64,000 bases of DNA from contig NZ_AXAJ01000011.1 of NCBI RefSeq assembly GCF_000472445.1, positions 62,001 to 126,000 of the forward strand. Reading direction: 5' to 3'. This DNA comes from Burkholderia sp. WSM2230 (GTDB lineage Bacteria; Pseudomonadota; Gammaproteobacteria; Burkholderiales; Burkholderiaceae). This document shows, in pieces, positions 17,393-26,736 of the stretch (position 1 is the first letter of the stretch; the number at the start of each line of letters is the position of its first letter). The position numbers were made by a program, and so were the translations under genes. The notes beneath the pieces were generated by a model, which did not search any database, was not told the origin of the DNA, and saw only the letters and a list, made by a program, of their open reading frames with translations.

Positions 17393-17421
17393 TTGTTGAG
17401 CGGGTTTTTCCCGGCTCATAG
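17393..17421 (+). promoter_or_regulatory. Putative mhpA promoter
   Basis: -35 TTGTTG (17393-17398), 17-bp spacer, poor -10 TCATAG (17416-17421). The weak -10 fits an activator-dependent promoter. Confidence 0.35.
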
Positions 17422-17489
17422 ACTGCACACATCAATCGAGCAAAGCCTCGCTTTCGCAGCGTTCGACGAAACACACTCAGGAGACAAGC

Positions 17490-19346
17490 ATGCGCCCCGC
17501 CTTCGACCCGGTGGCCGGCAACGGCCGCGCTCATCCGTTCGAAACATCACATCAGCTGCTCGACGCCGATGTCGCCATTATCGGAGCCGGTCCCGTCGGG
17601 TTGATGATCGCGAATATTCTTGGCTCGCAGGGCGTGCGTGTCGTGCTCGTCGAGAAGCTCGCGCAGATCATCGATTATCCACGCGCCATTGGTCTGGACG
17701 ACGAAGCGCTGCGCGTATTCCAGTCGATCGGTCTCGCCGACACGCTGCTACCGCACACGACGCCGAATCACTGGATGCGCTTCACGCTGAAGGGCAAGTG
17801 CTTCGCGTCGATAGAGCCGCGCACCGACGAGTTTGGATGGCCGCGCCGCAATGCCTTCATTCAGCCGCTCGCGGATCAACTGTTGTACAGCGGGCTGCAG
17901 CGCTTTGCGCATGTCCAGTCCTTGCTCGGCCATACGGTCGAGAGTTTCGCGCAGGACGAAGACGGCGTGATGATCGACGTGACGGACGCCGGCGGCGTAC
18001 GCAAGACTCTACGAGCGGCCTATATGGTCGGCGCGGACGGCGGCAACAGTTTCGTGCGGCGCACGCTCGACGTGCCCTTTGAAGGCCGTACGAAGCCGAA
18101 TCAGTGGATCGTGATCGACGTGCGCCATGATCCGATCGGCTCGCCGCACATCTATCTGCATTGCGATGCCAGGCGTCCTTATGTATCCGCCGCGCTGCCC
18201 CACGGGATTCGCCGCTTCGAGTTCATGGTGATGCCGGGCGAGACGGAAAGCGAACTCTCGAAGCCGGAGAACATGGCGGCGCTTTTGAGGAATGTAGTGG
18301 CCGATCCGCAAAAGGTGGATTACATCCGTCAGCGTGTCTATACGCACAACGCGCGGCTCGCGAGCACCTTTCGCGTGAAGCGCATCCTGCTCGCAGGCGA
18401 CGCCGCGCACATCATGCCGGTGTGGCAGGGGCAGGGCTACAACAGCGGCATTCGCGACGCCAGCAATCTCGGCTGGAAGCTTGCGATGGTCGTGAAGGGC
18501 ATCGCCGGCGACGCGCTGCTCGACAGCTACACAATGGAACGCCGCGCCCATGCGCGCGCGATGATCCATCTCTCTGAAGTGGCCGGCGATATCTTCGCGC
18601 CGACGAGCTTCGTCGGTTCGAAGGTGCGCGACGCCTTCGTGCGCAGCTTCAGCGTCCTGCCTGCGGTGAAGCGTTATTTCGTGGAAATGCGCTTCAAGCC
18701 GATGCCACGCTACGAGGAAGGCGTTGTGCTGCTGGACAAACACGAGCGGCGCGACGGTCTGCTCGCACGCATGATCGCGAGAGGTGGGCATTCGGCGCTC
18801 GGCCGCCTGCTCGGTGTGATGAGCGAGAAGCGCGAATCGTGGATCGGGCGCGTGGTGCATGGCCGCGATCCGCACGCGCATACGCCGGTGGGCCGCATGT
18901 TTATCCAGCCGCGCGTGCGTCTCGCGGATGGCGCGGTCGTGCGTTTCGACGATGCGATCGGCAATCGATTCACGATGATCGGCTGGGGCGCGGACCCGAC
19001 GTTTTGCCTTACGCCCGAGGCGCGGCGCATCTGGGCGTCGATTGGCGGCGTGTTCGTCATCGCCAAGCCCGATCCGCAGCTCGCCTTCCATGACGACGTG
19101 CCCGAAGGCGTGATCGCGCTTGGCGATATCGACGGGCGCCTGAAGGACTGGTTCGCGCGCGTGCCCGAGTCGGTCGTGCTGTTGCGACCGGATCGCTTCG
19201 TCGCGTCGATGTGCTCGCCACAGCGCGCGTCGGATCAGGTCGTGCAACTCGCGCGCAAGCTCTCGCTCGCGACGCCGCCCGAAGCGCACGAGGTAGCGCA
19301 AGCCGGTGCGAAGCGCATGCGCGACGTCATCACGGAAGGAGCCTGA
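17490..19346 (+). CDS. mhpA: 3-(3-hydroxyphenyl)propanoate hydroxylase
   Basis: FAD- and NAD(P)H-dependent class A flavoprotein monooxygenase that adds an ortho hydroxyl to 3-(3-hydroxyphenyl)propionate or 3-hydroxycinnamate. The FAD motif GAGPVGLMIANILGSQG is near residue 33, the DG motif VGADGGNSFVR near 175, and the GD motif LAGDAAHIMPVWQGQGYN near 300. At 618 residues it is longer than E. coli MhpA because of an extended C-terminal thioredoxin-like domain. First gene of a seven-gene run under MhpR; the mhpB start is 1 bp after its stop. Confidence 0.93.
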   Translation: MRPAFDPVAGNGRAHPFETSHQLLDADVAIIGAGPVGLMIANILGSQGVRVVLVEKLAQIIDYPRAIGLDDEALRVFQSIGLADTLLPHTTPNHWMRFTLKGKCFASIEPRTDEFGWPRRNAFIQPLADQLLYSGLQRFAHVQSLLGHTVESFAQDEDGVMIDVTDAGGVRKTLRAAYMVGADGGNSFVRRTLDVPFEGRTKPNQWIVIDVRHDPIGSPHIYLHCDARRPYVSAALPHGIRRFEFMVMPGETESELSKPENMAALLRNVVADPQKVDYIRQRVYTHNARLASTFRVKRILLAGDAAHIMPVWQGQGYNSGIRDASNLGWKLAMVVKGIAGDALLDSYTMERRAHARAMIHLSEVAGDIFAPTSFVGSKVRDAFVRSFSVLPAVKRYFVEMRFKPMPRYEEGVVLLDKHERRDGLLARMIARGGHSALGRLLGVMSEKRESWIGRVVHGRDPHAHTPVGRMFIQPRVRLADGAVVRFDDAIGNRFTMIGWGADPTFCLTPEARRIWASIGGVFVIAKPDPQLAFHDDVPEGVIALGDIDGRLKDWFARVPESVVLLRPDRFVASMCSPQRASDQVVQLARKLSLATPPEAHEVAQAGAKRMRDVITEGA

Positions 19347-19347
19347 C

Positions 19348-20334
19348 ATGACCATTCATCTCGAGTGCATGTCCCACACGCCGCTCTCGGGCTACTACGA
19401 TCCCGCGCCGGAAGTCGTCGCTGAAGTGGAGCGGGTGCAACGCGCGGCCCGCGAACGCGTGCGCCAGTTCGACCCGGAACTCGTGATCGTGTTCGCGCCC
19501 GATCACTACAACGGCTTCTTTTACGACGTGATGCCGCAGTTCTGCATCGGCGCGAATGCGACCGCCATCGGCGACTTTGGCAGCGCCGCTGGGCCGCTTG
19601 GCGTCGCGCAAGAGGCCGCGCTCGCCCTCGCCGATGCGGTGCTCGCAAGTGACATCGACGTCGCCGTGTCGTATCGCATGCAAGTTGACCACGGTTGCGC
19701 GCAGGCACTCGATGTGATGACGGGTGGCCTCGATCGGTACCCGGTGGTGCCGGTGTTCATCAATTCGGTCGCGCCGCCGATAGCTTCCTGCCGCCGCGCG
19801 CGGCTGCTCGGCGAGGCCATCGGCCGCTTCGTCGCCGGTGCACAGCGGCGTGTGCTGCTGCTCGGTTCGGGCGGCATTTCTCATGAGCCGCCGGTTCCGG
19901 AGATTCACGGCGCGGATGACGTCGTCGCGGAACGGCTGATCGCGGGACGCAATCCGTCGCCGGAATCGCGCGATGCGCGCCAGTCGCGCACCGTTGCGGC
20001 CGCGAAAGCGTTCGCCTCGGGCGAGAGCCGTCTGCATCCGCTGAATCCGGCGTGGGATCGCGCGTTTCTCGAACTGCTGGCGCGCGGTGACGTAGCCGCC
20101 GCCGACGGTTTCACCAACGACGCGATCACGCGTGACGCGGGGAAGTCTGCTCATGAAATCCGCACGTGGATCGCGGCGTTCGGCGCGCTCGCGGCGTGCG
20201 GGCCGTACGAAGCCTCGATCGATTATTACCGTGCGATTCCCGAGTGGATCGCGGGCTTCGGCGCCATGCACGCGCGTTCGAGCCGACGCGCGCCGTTGCA
20301 TATCGCTGCGGCCACCAGTAACGAACCCGCGTGA
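19348..20334 (+). CDS. mhpB: 2,3-dihydroxyphenylpropionate 1,2-dioxygenase (type II extradiol)
   Basis: 328 residues of the LigB/MhpB superfamily, which is unrelated to the VOC dioxygenases of the neighbouring cluster. The conserved His residues are in QVDHGCAQ and SGGISHEPPVP, and the N-terminal motif CMSHTPLSGYYDP is present. It opens 2,3-dihydroxyphenylpropionate to 2-hydroxy-6-oxonona-2,4-dienedioate using Fe(II). ATG at 19348 follows GGAAGGAG; an earlier in-frame codon at 19306 lies inside mhpA. Confidence 0.93.
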   Translation: MTIHLECMSHTPLSGYYDPAPEVVAEVERVQRAARERVRQFDPELVIVFAPDHYNGFFYDVMPQFCIGANATAIGDFGSAAGPLGVAQEAALALADAVLASDIDVAVSYRMQVDHGCAQALDVMTGGLDRYPVVPVFINSVAPPIASCRRARLLGEAIGRFVAGAQRRVLLLGSGGISHEPPVPEIHGADDVVAERLIAGRNPSPESRDARQSRTVAAAKAFASGESRLHPLNPAWDRAFLELLARGDVAAADGFTNDAITRDAGKSAHEIRTWIAAFGALAACGPYEASIDYYRAIPEWIAGFGAMHARSSRRAPLHIAAATSNEPA

Positions 20335-20348
20335 AAGGAGAACACGAC

Positions 20349-21128
20349 ATGTCGAACATTCAGTCCATCGCTGCGCGCCTGCGTGAAGCGCAAAGCTCGT
20401 GCGAGCCGATTGCGCCCGTACGCGACGAAGTGCAAGGAGGCGACGTGGCGCTCGCTTATGCAATCCAGCAGGTCAACGTCAATCTGCGCGTGGAGAAGGG
20501 CGAACGCATTGTCGGCAGAAAGATCGGCCTCACGTCGGCCGCAGTGCAACAGCAGCTCGGCGTCGATCAGCCGGACTTCGGCACGCTGTTCGCGTCGATG
20601 GCCTACGGCGACAACCAGCCGATGCCGCTCGCGTCGCTGGTCCAGCCGAAGGTCGAAGCCGAGATCGCGCTCGTGCTCGAACACGATCTGACTTGCGAGA
20701 AGCACACGTTCGCGGATCTGATGCGCGCGACCGCATACGCCGTCGCCGCGATCGAAGTGGTGGACAGCCGAATTCGCGACTGGAACATCCGCTTCTTCGA
20801 CACGGTCGCGGACAACGCGTCGAGCGGGCTCTTCGTGCTCGGCAGCCGTCCGGTGCTGCTGCGCGACGTCGATCTCACGGCATGCGCGATGACGCTTTCT
20901 CGCGACGGCGAGGTGCTGTCGCGCGGCAACGGCGCGGCCTGCCTCGGTAATCCTCTCAACGCCGCGGCGTGGCTCGCGGACCGAATGGTGGAGCTCGGCA
21001 CGCCCTTGCGTGCGGGCGACACGGTTCTGACCGGCGCGCTCGGTCCGATGGTCACGGTGAAAGGCCCCGGTTCATACCTCGCACAGATCGAAGGCCTCGG
21101 CGACGTGCGAGCCACCTTCAGCGAATGA
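20349..21128 (+). CDS. mhpD: 2-keto-4-pentenoate hydratase
   Basis: 259 residues of the hydratase/decarboxylase family. Motifs: GRKIGLTSAAVQQQLGVDQPDFG, the metal-binding VEAEIALVLEHDL with the conserved Glu pair, and VAAIEVVDSRI. It hydrates 2-hydroxypenta-2,4-dienoate to 4-hydroxy-2-oxopentanoate, needing Mg or Mn. The ATG at 20349 follows AAAGGAG. It sits between mhpB and mhpF; the hydrolase gene mhpC, found here in E. coli, has moved to the operon end. Confidence 0.92.
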   Translation: MSNIQSIAARLREAQSSCEPIAPVRDEVQGGDVALAYAIQQVNVNLRVEKGERIVGRKIGLTSAAVQQQLGVDQPDFGTLFASMAYGDNQPMPLASLVQPKVEAEIALVLEHDLTCEKHTFADLMRATAYAVAAIEVVDSRIRDWNIRFFDTVADNASSGLFVLGSRPVLLRDVDLTACAMTLSRDGEVLSRGNGAACLGNPLNAAAWLADRMVELGTPLRAGDTVLTGALGPMVTVKGPGSYLAQIEGLGDVRATFSE

Positions 21129-21153
21129 TTCACGAAACATACGGAGACACTTG

Positions 21154-22107
21154 ATGGCAACAGACAACCCCAAACGCAAAGCCGCGATCATCGGCTCGGG
21201 CAACATCGGCACCGATCTGATGATCAAGATCATGCGGCGCAGCGAGTATCTGGAAGTCGCGGCGATGGTCGGCATCGATGCGGGATCGGATGGACTTGCA
21301 CGCGCGGCACGTCTCGGTGTAGCAACCACGCACGAAGGCGTGGAAGGTTTGGCACGCCTGCCCGTGTTCGAGGAAATCGACTTCGTGTTCGATGCGACTT
21401 CCGCCGGAGCGCACGTGAAGAACGACGCGTTTCTGCGCAATCTCAAGCCCGGCATCCGCATGATCGATCTGACGCCCGCCGCCATCGGCCCATACTGCGT
21501 GCCGGTAGTGAACCTCGACGCTCATCTCGATGCGCTCAACGTCAACATGGTCACGTGCGGCGGACAGGCGACCATTCCGATGGTGGCCGCCGTATCGCGC
21601 GTCGCCAAAGCGCACTATGCGGAGATCGTCGCATCGATCAGCAGCAAGTCGGCCGGTCCTGGCACGCGCGCCAATATCGACGAGTTCACCGAGACCACTT
21701 CGAAAGCGATCGAAGTTGTTGGGGGTGCGAAGAAAGGCAAGGCGATCATCGTGTTGAACCCGGCCGAGCCGCCGCTCATGATGCGCGACACGGTATATGT
21801 GCTGTCGGAAGCGACGGATCAGGCCAAGGTCGAGGCTTCTATCGAAGAGATGGCCAAGGCCGTGAACGCCTACGTGCCCGGCTACCGGCTCAAGCAAAGA
21901 GTCCAGTTCGATGTGATTCCCGAGAGCGCGCCGCTCAACATACCGGGCCTTGGCAAATTCAGCGGGCTGAAGACGTCGATCTTCATCGAAGTCGAAGGCG
22001 CGGCACATTACCTACCTGCGTATGCAGGCAATCTCGACATCATGACGTCCGCTGCGCTCGCTACCGCCGAGCGCATGGCCGGAACGCTCGTGGATACAGC
22101 AGCATAA
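21154..22107 (+). CDS. mhpF: Acetaldehyde dehydrogenase (acylating)
   Basis: 317 residues. The NAD-binding motif GSGNIGTDLMIKI is at about residues 14-26, and the catalytic Cys lies in NMVTCGGQATIP near 130. It converts acetaldehyde plus CoA and NAD to acetyl-CoA and forms a channelled complex with the aldolase encoded next. ATG at 21154 is used; the TTG directly before it is unlikely. The mhpF-mhpE order with a 13-bp gap is conserved across meta-cleavage operons. Confidence 0.93.
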   Translation: MATDNPKRKAAIIGSGNIGTDLMIKIMRRSEYLEVAAMVGIDAGSDGLARAARLGVATTHEGVEGLARLPVFEEIDFVFDATSAGAHVKNDAFLRNLKPGIRMIDLTPAAIGPYCVPVVNLDAHLDALNVNMVTCGGQATIPMVAAVSRVAKAHYAEIVASISSKSAGPGTRANIDEFTETTSKAIEVVGGAKKGKAIIVLNPAEPPLMMRDTVYVLSEATDQAKVEASIEEMAKAVNAYVPGYRLKQRVQFDVIPESAPLNIPGLGKFSGLKTSIFIEVEGAAHYLPAYAGNLDIMTSAALATAERMAGTLVDTAA

Positions 22108-22120
22108 AGTGGACGCCAAC

Positions 22121-23140
22121 ATGGACAAGAAACTCTATATCTCCGACGTGACGCTGCGCGACGGCATGCACGCGATTCGTCACCAGTACTCGATCGACGA
22201 CGTGCAGGCGATCGCCCGTGCGCTCGATGCAGCGAAGGTGGACAGCATCGAAGTCGCCCACGGCGACGGCCTGCAAGGCTCGAGCTTCAACTACGGTTTC
22301 GGCGCGCACAGCGATCTCGAATGGATCGAAGCTGTCGCCGACGTCGTCACGCACGCGAAGGTCGCGACGCTGCTCCTGCCGGGCATCGGTACGATCCACG
22401 ACCTGAAGGCCGCGCACACCGCGGGCGCGCGCGTCGTGCGTATCGCGACGCACTGCACCGAGGCGGACGTGTCGAAGCAGCACATCGAGTACGCGCGCGA
22501 ACTCGGCATGGATACGGTCGGCTTCCTGATGATGAGCCACATGACCACGCCCGCGAACCTCGCCATCGAAGCGAAGAAGATGGAGAGCTACGGCGCGACG
22601 TGCGTATATGTCGTGGACTCGGGCGGCGCGCTGAACATGAACGATGTGCGCGATCGCTTCCGCGCACTGAAGGGCGCATTGAAGCCTGACACGCAAACCG
22701 GCATGCACGCGCATCACAACCTGTCGCTCGGCGTCGCGAACTCGATCGTCGCGGTGGAGGAAGGTTGCGACCGTATCGACGCGAGTCTGGCAGGCATGGG
22801 CGCAGGCGCGGGCAATGCGCCGCTCGAAGTGTTCATCGCCGCGGCCGAACGAATGGGATGGAACCACGGCACGAATCTCTACACGCTGATGGACGCGGCC
22901 GACGACATCGTGCGCCCGCTGCAGGACCGTCCGGTGCGCGTGGACCGCGAAACGCTCGCGCTCGGTTATGCAGGCGTGTATTCCAGCTTCCTGCGGCATT
23001 CTGAGGCGGCCGCGAAGAAATACGACCTGAAGGCGGTGGACATTCTCGTTGAACTCGGCAAGCGTCGCATGGTGGGCGGTCAGGAAGACATGATCGTCGA
23101 CGTGGCGCTCGATTTGAAAAAGCGCGCCGCGCACGCCTGA
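22121..23140 (+). CDS. mhpE: 4-hydroxy-2-oxovalerate aldolase
   Basis: 339 residues, DRE-TIM metallolyase family: TLRDGMHA near residue 10 and the metal-site HAHHNLSLGVANS near 195. It splits 4-hydroxy-2-oxopentanoate into pyruvate and acetaldehyde, which passes to MhpF. The ATG at 22121 (MDKKLYISDVTLRDG) aligns with enterobacterial MhpE; a GTG at 22109 would add four residues. Sequence conservation with enterobacterial MhpE is visibly very high along the whole length. Confidence 0.94.
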   Translation: MDKKLYISDVTLRDGMHAIRHQYSIDDVQAIARALDAAKVDSIEVAHGDGLQGSSFNYGFGAHSDLEWIEAVADVVTHAKVATLLLPGIGTIHDLKAAHTAGARVVRIATHCTEADVSKQHIEYARELGMDTVGFLMMSHMTTPANLAIEAKKMESYGATCVYVVDSGGALNMNDVRDRFRALKGALKPDTQTGMHAHHNLSLGVANSIVAVEEGCDRIDASLAGMGAGAGNAPLEVFIAAAERMGWNHGTNLYTLMDAADDIVRPLQDRPVRVDRETLALGYAGVYSSFLRHSEAAAKKYDLKAVDILVELGKRRMVGGQEDMIVDVALDLKKRAAHA

Positions 23141-23201
23141 GAACTTTCGATTTGCGAAGCGCCATGAAGAGCGCCGCATCCTTTAAACCGGAGACTTTTC
23201 G

Positions 23202-24452
23202 ATGAAACCTTCAACGATCGTGCCCGTGCGTTCCGGCGGAGCGCACACCATCGGCACCATCGGCCTGTGCCTCGTGGTCGCGCTGCTGGAAGGGCTGGAC
23301 CTGCAATCGACGGGCGTCGCCGCGCCCCGCATGGCGGCCGAATTTCATCTCGCCGTGGCGCAACTCGGCTGGGCGTTCGGCATCGGCGCGCTCGGGCTGC
23401 TGCCGGGCGCGGCAATCGGCGGACGTCTCGCCGACTCCGTGGGCCGCAAGCGCGTGCTGATGCTGTCGGTGGCGCTGTTCGGCCTCTTCTCCATCGCGAC
23501 GACGCAAGTGTGGGATCTGCAAAGCCTGCTCATCGTGCGCTTTCTCACTGGCCTGGGTCTAGGGGCCGCGATGCCTAACCTCATTGCGCTGTGCGCCGAG
23601 GCCGCTTCGCCCGAGCGGCGCGGCGTGGCGGTCGGCGCGATGTATTGCGGCATGCCCTTCGGTGCAGCGTTGGCGGCGGTCATCGGCATCGTGAGTCCGG
23701 GCGAGGAAGGCTGGCGGCACATCTTCTATGTCGGCGGTCTCGGGCCGCTTCTCGTTTTGCCGCTGCTCGGCCTGTATCTGAAGGAGTCGACGCACTTCAT
23801 CGCCGCCAACGAACGCACGCGAGGCGGTGTCGTGAAGGCGCTCTGGAAAGAAGGGCGTGGCGGCACGACTCTCGCGCTGTGGACGAGCTATCTGGGCACG
23901 CTGATCGTGCTGTACTTCCTGATGAACTGGCTGCCGTCGATGGTCGTGAGCCGCGGCCTCACGCGAGTGCAGGCGAGCGTCGTGCAGATGATGTTCAACA
24001 TCGGCGGGGGCATTGGCGCGATCGTCATCGCGGCGCTGATGGACCGCATTGGCAAGCGGCCGGTGGTCGTCGGCATGTATGTCGGCATCACAGCATCGCT
24101 GCTTGCGCTGGCGGGCGCGACCGGCAGCGTATCGATGGCGTGCGGCGGGCTGCTTGCCGGACTGTTTCTCGTGGGCGGGCAATCTGTGCTCTATGCGCTG
24201 GCGGGCGCTGCCTATCCGACGAAAGTACGGGGAACGGGCGTCGGCGCCGCTGTGGCCGTGGGCCGCATCGGCTCGATGGTTGGCCCGCTGATCGCGGGGC
24301 AATTGCTGGCGCTCGGTCAAAGCGCGTCGATGCTGGTGCTGTCGAGCATTCCGTTGATCGTCATTGCGGCAATCGGGGCGCTCGCCGTGGCCGCGAATCT
24401 TACCCGCGAAACGCCCGATGTCTCGGTGGCGCTTCACACCGAATCTATTTGA
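23202..24452 (+). CDS. mhpT: 3-(3-hydroxyphenyl)propionate transporter (MFS, AAHS family)
   Basis: 416 residues with 12 predicted membrane segments. It carries the aromatic acid:H+ symporter signature: LEGLDLQSTGVAAPRMAAEFHL in helix 1 with the conserved Asp, GGRLADSVGRKRVL in loop 2-3, and LKEST after helix 6. AAHS members import aromatic acids with protons. The location inside the mhp run makes 3-(3-hydroxyphenyl)propionate the obvious substrate. A Shine-Dalgarno (CCGGAGA) precedes the ATG. Confidence 0.9.
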   Translation: MKPSTIVPVRSGGAHTIGTIGLCLVVALLEGLDLQSTGVAAPRMAAEFHLAVAQLGWAFGIGALGLLPGAAIGGRLADSVGRKRVLMLSVALFGLFSIATTQVWDLQSLLIVRFLTGLGLGAAMPNLIALCAEAASPERRGVAVGAMYCGMPFGAALAAVIGIVSPGEEGWRHIFYVGGLGPLLVLPLLGLYLKESTHFIAANERTRGGVVKALWKEGRGGTTLALWTSYLGTLIVLYFLMNWLPSMVVSRGLTRVQASVVQMMFNIGGGIGAIVIAALMDRIGKRPVVVGMYVGITASLLALAGATGSVSMACGGLLAGLFLVGGQSVLYALAGAAYPTKVRGTGVGAAVAVGRIGSMVGPLIAGQLLALGQSASMLVLSSIPLIVIAAIGALAVAANLTRETPDVSVALHTESI

Positions 24453-24474
24453 ACGAATGTCTGAGGAGATTGAC

Positions 24475-25341
24475 ATGACGACCAACGAAACATGGACGGA
24501 AGCCGCCACGAGCAAGTTCGTGAGCGTGATGGAAGGCGACAGCGAACTGCGCATCCACTACAACGATACTGGCGCGGGCGGCGAAACGCTGGTCATGCTG
24601 CATGGCTCGGGCCCCGGCGCGAGCGGCTGGGCAAACTTCTACCGCAACGTCGATGCGTTTGCCAGTGCAGGCTATCGCGTGATCCTCATCGACTGTCCGG
24701 GCTGGGGCAAGAGCGATTCGATCGTCTGCACGGGCTCGCGCTCCGACCTCAACGCGCGTGTCGTCAAGAGCGTGCTCGATACGCTCGACATCGAGCGCGC
24801 GCACTTCGTCGGCAACTCGATGGGCGGACATAGCGCGGTGGCATTTGCGCTGTCGTATCCGGAGCGAGTCGGCAAGCTTGTGCTGATGGGAGGCGGTACA
24901 GGCGGCCCGAGCCAGTTCGTGCCTATGCCGACTGAAGGAATCAAGCTCTTGCAGGCGCTGTATCGCGAGCCGTCGCTCGAGAACCTCAAGCGCATGCTCA
25001 ACGTGTTCGTGTACGACGCCAGCACGATGACCGAGGAACTGATGGCGGCGCGTCTGCAGAACATGCTGGCGCGACGCGACCATCTGGAGAACTTCGTGAA
25101 GAGCCTCGCCGCGAACCCGAAGCAGTTTCCCGACTACGGCCATCGACTCAACGAGATCAAGGCGCCAGCGCTCGTGATCTGGGGACGCGACGACCGTTTC
25201 GTGCCGATGGATGTGGGCTTGCGTCTCGTTTGGGGCATGCCGGATGCCGACTTGCTCGTGTTCGGTCGCTGCGGGCACTGGGCGCAGTGGGAGCATGCGG
25301 AGCGATTCAATCAGACAGTGCTGACGTTTCTGGCGCGGTAG
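24475..25341 (+). CDS. mhpC: 2-hydroxy-6-oxonona-2,4-dienedioate hydrolase
   Basis: 288 residues, alpha/beta hydrolase. The triad is complete: Ser115 in GNSMGG, Asp in WGRDDRFVP, His268 in CGHWAQWE. It cleaves the MhpB product to 2-hydroxypenta-2,4-dienoate and succinate (or fumarate). The ATG at 24475 is chosen because GAGGAG precedes it; ATG at 24457 lies before that site. It gives an internal reference for the triad-less relative in the LysR cluster. Confidence 0.93.
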   Translation: MTTNETWTEAATSKFVSVMEGDSELRIHYNDTGAGGETLVMLHGSGPGASGWANFYRNVDAFASAGYRVILIDCPGWGKSDSIVCTGSRSDLNARVVKSVLDTLDIERAHFVGNSMGGHSAVAFALSYPERVGKLVLMGGGTGGPSQFVPMPTEGIKLLQALYREPSLENLKRMLNVFVYDASTMTEELMAARLQNMLARRDHLENFVKSLAANPKQFPDYGHRLNEIKAPALVIWGRDDRFVPMDVGLRLVWGMPDADLLVFGRCGHWAQWEHAERFNQTVLTFLAR

Positions 25342-25378
25342 TGCGGGGTGCAGCGCTGCCGTATTCGCTCGCGGGAAA

Positions 25379-26569
25379 TCAGCTGCTTCGTTTCCACGCC
25401 TGGAGTTGTAGCGCTTCGCAAAGCATCGATTGGGGCCACGTTTCGTCGAGTGCGCGGCGCAGGAGCGCTTGCTGACTCGCGGGCGCGAGGCCACCTGCTG
25501 GTGGATCGCGATCGAGGTTGGTCGGAAACGCGTATCCTTCCGCCGTTGATGCAATGACGGAATCGATGTCAGTCGCAGTCAACTGGCCGTTGGCCTTGTA
25601 CTCGAGAAGTATCGGATAGACGGCCTCGCACATGCGCGTGCGATCGACACTTTCCATCGCGCGCCCATAGGCCGAAGATATCTGCAACAGATTCGCCATA
25701 CGCTGCACGTCTGACGTGCGATTCGCGCCGGCGGCATGAAACAGCGCCGGATTAAAGAAGAGCGCGTCCCCTTTCGCAAGCGGTAACTGCACGCAGTGGG
25801 CTTCGAAGAAGTTGCGAAAGTCGGGACGTCGCCACGCCAGATAGCCTTGTGCATAACGCTGCGAAAAGGGCAGCAGCTTCGTGGGACCACTTTCAACTGG
25901 CATATCGCTGTGGGCGACGGCGCCTTGTAGCGTCAGGAACGGCGACATCGTATGGACATGCGCGGGAAAACGCTGCGCCTCCTCTACGGTCTGGAAGCCA
26001 AGATGGTAGTCGCGATGTGCTTGCTGTGCCTCTCCACCGGGGCGAACGACGTTGACCTGACTGGTCATCTGAAAGCCAGGGCCGAGCCATGCGTGCGCTA
26101 CAGATGCGATGAACGCATTCGAGAAATAGCGTACAAACACCGAGGGTGCCTGCAGACAGAGCTTCTGCTGAGCGTTCCAGATGCGATCGTTCGCGCCCGC
26201 TTTGGCAAAATGATCCGCTCCGTGTGTCCCAGATTCACGTTCTTGCCGGATGATCTCTTCGAAGACGCGAGTCGCTTCGTCGACGGGTGCGGTATCCTGG
26301 AAGGCGTTCTTCAGTATCAGCACGCCCGCGCCGTCGAGAAGCACGTTTGCCCATTCGGCCTGCAGCGTCTGTTTCCGCACAGGATCCGCCAGAACTTCAC
26401 CAAGCCCATGGCAATCGTAAATGGGAATTTCGCACTCCGTCTTGGCCGCAAATCGCAACTCCAGATCAGGCTTCTTTCGAAGTTGATCCGAGAAAGCTTC
26501 GAGTGAGCAGCCGCTCTCCCGATACCAGTACTCTGCCAAGGTTTCGCCGCCTTGCTTCGTGGCATTCAT
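25379..26569 (-). CDS. Phytanoyl-CoA dioxygenase-family protein (Fe/2-oxoglutarate type)
   Basis: 396 residues from the ATG at 26569, which is preceded by GGAGGGA; longer in-frame starts run through this site. It is a cupin-like 2-oxoglutarate-dependent oxygenase fold: proximal iron ligands in AHRDYHLGF (HxD), distal His in FNPALFHAAGANRT, and the Arg that binds 2-oxoglutarate in the same strand. It is convergent with mhpC after 37 bp. The family hydroxylates diverse small molecules; the substrate here is unknown. Confidence 0.82.
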   Translation of the reverse strand: MNATKQGGETLAEYWYRESGCSLEAFSDQLRKKPDLELRFAAKTECEIPIYDCHGLGEVLADPVRKQTLQAEWANVLLDGAGVLILKNAFQDTAPVDEATRVFEEIIRQERESGTHGADHFAKAGANDRIWNAQQKLCLQAPSVFVRYFSNAFIASVAHAWLGPGFQMTSQVNVVRPGGEAQQAHRDYHLGFQTVEEAQRFPAHVHTMSPFLTLQGAVAHSDMPVESGPTKLLPFSQRYAQGYLAWRRPDFRNFFEAHCVQLPLAKGDALFFNPALFHAAGANRTSDVQRMANLLQISSAYGRAMESVDRTRMCEAVYPILLEYKANGQLTATDIDSVIASTAEGYAFPTNLDRDPPAGGLAPASQQALLRRALDETWPQSMLCEALQLQAWKRSS

Positions 26570-26736
26570 GTCTCCCTCCATTTTCGTCAAGCATAGACGC
26601 ATCGTCGGGCAGGGAGTTACCTCGTCTTTACAAAGGCAGCGATCAGATGCGGGGCGCGGTTCCGCTCCAGGCATCCTGCAGTAAAGACCGAAGCGGGAAC
26701 ACCAGTACGTGCGATTTGCTCATGCCCCGCTGTCGA

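Noticed and set aside
18009..19355. Minus-strand open frame of about 448 codons opposite mhpA
   Set aside because: His/Arg-rich antisense shadow of a well-supported flavoprotein gene.
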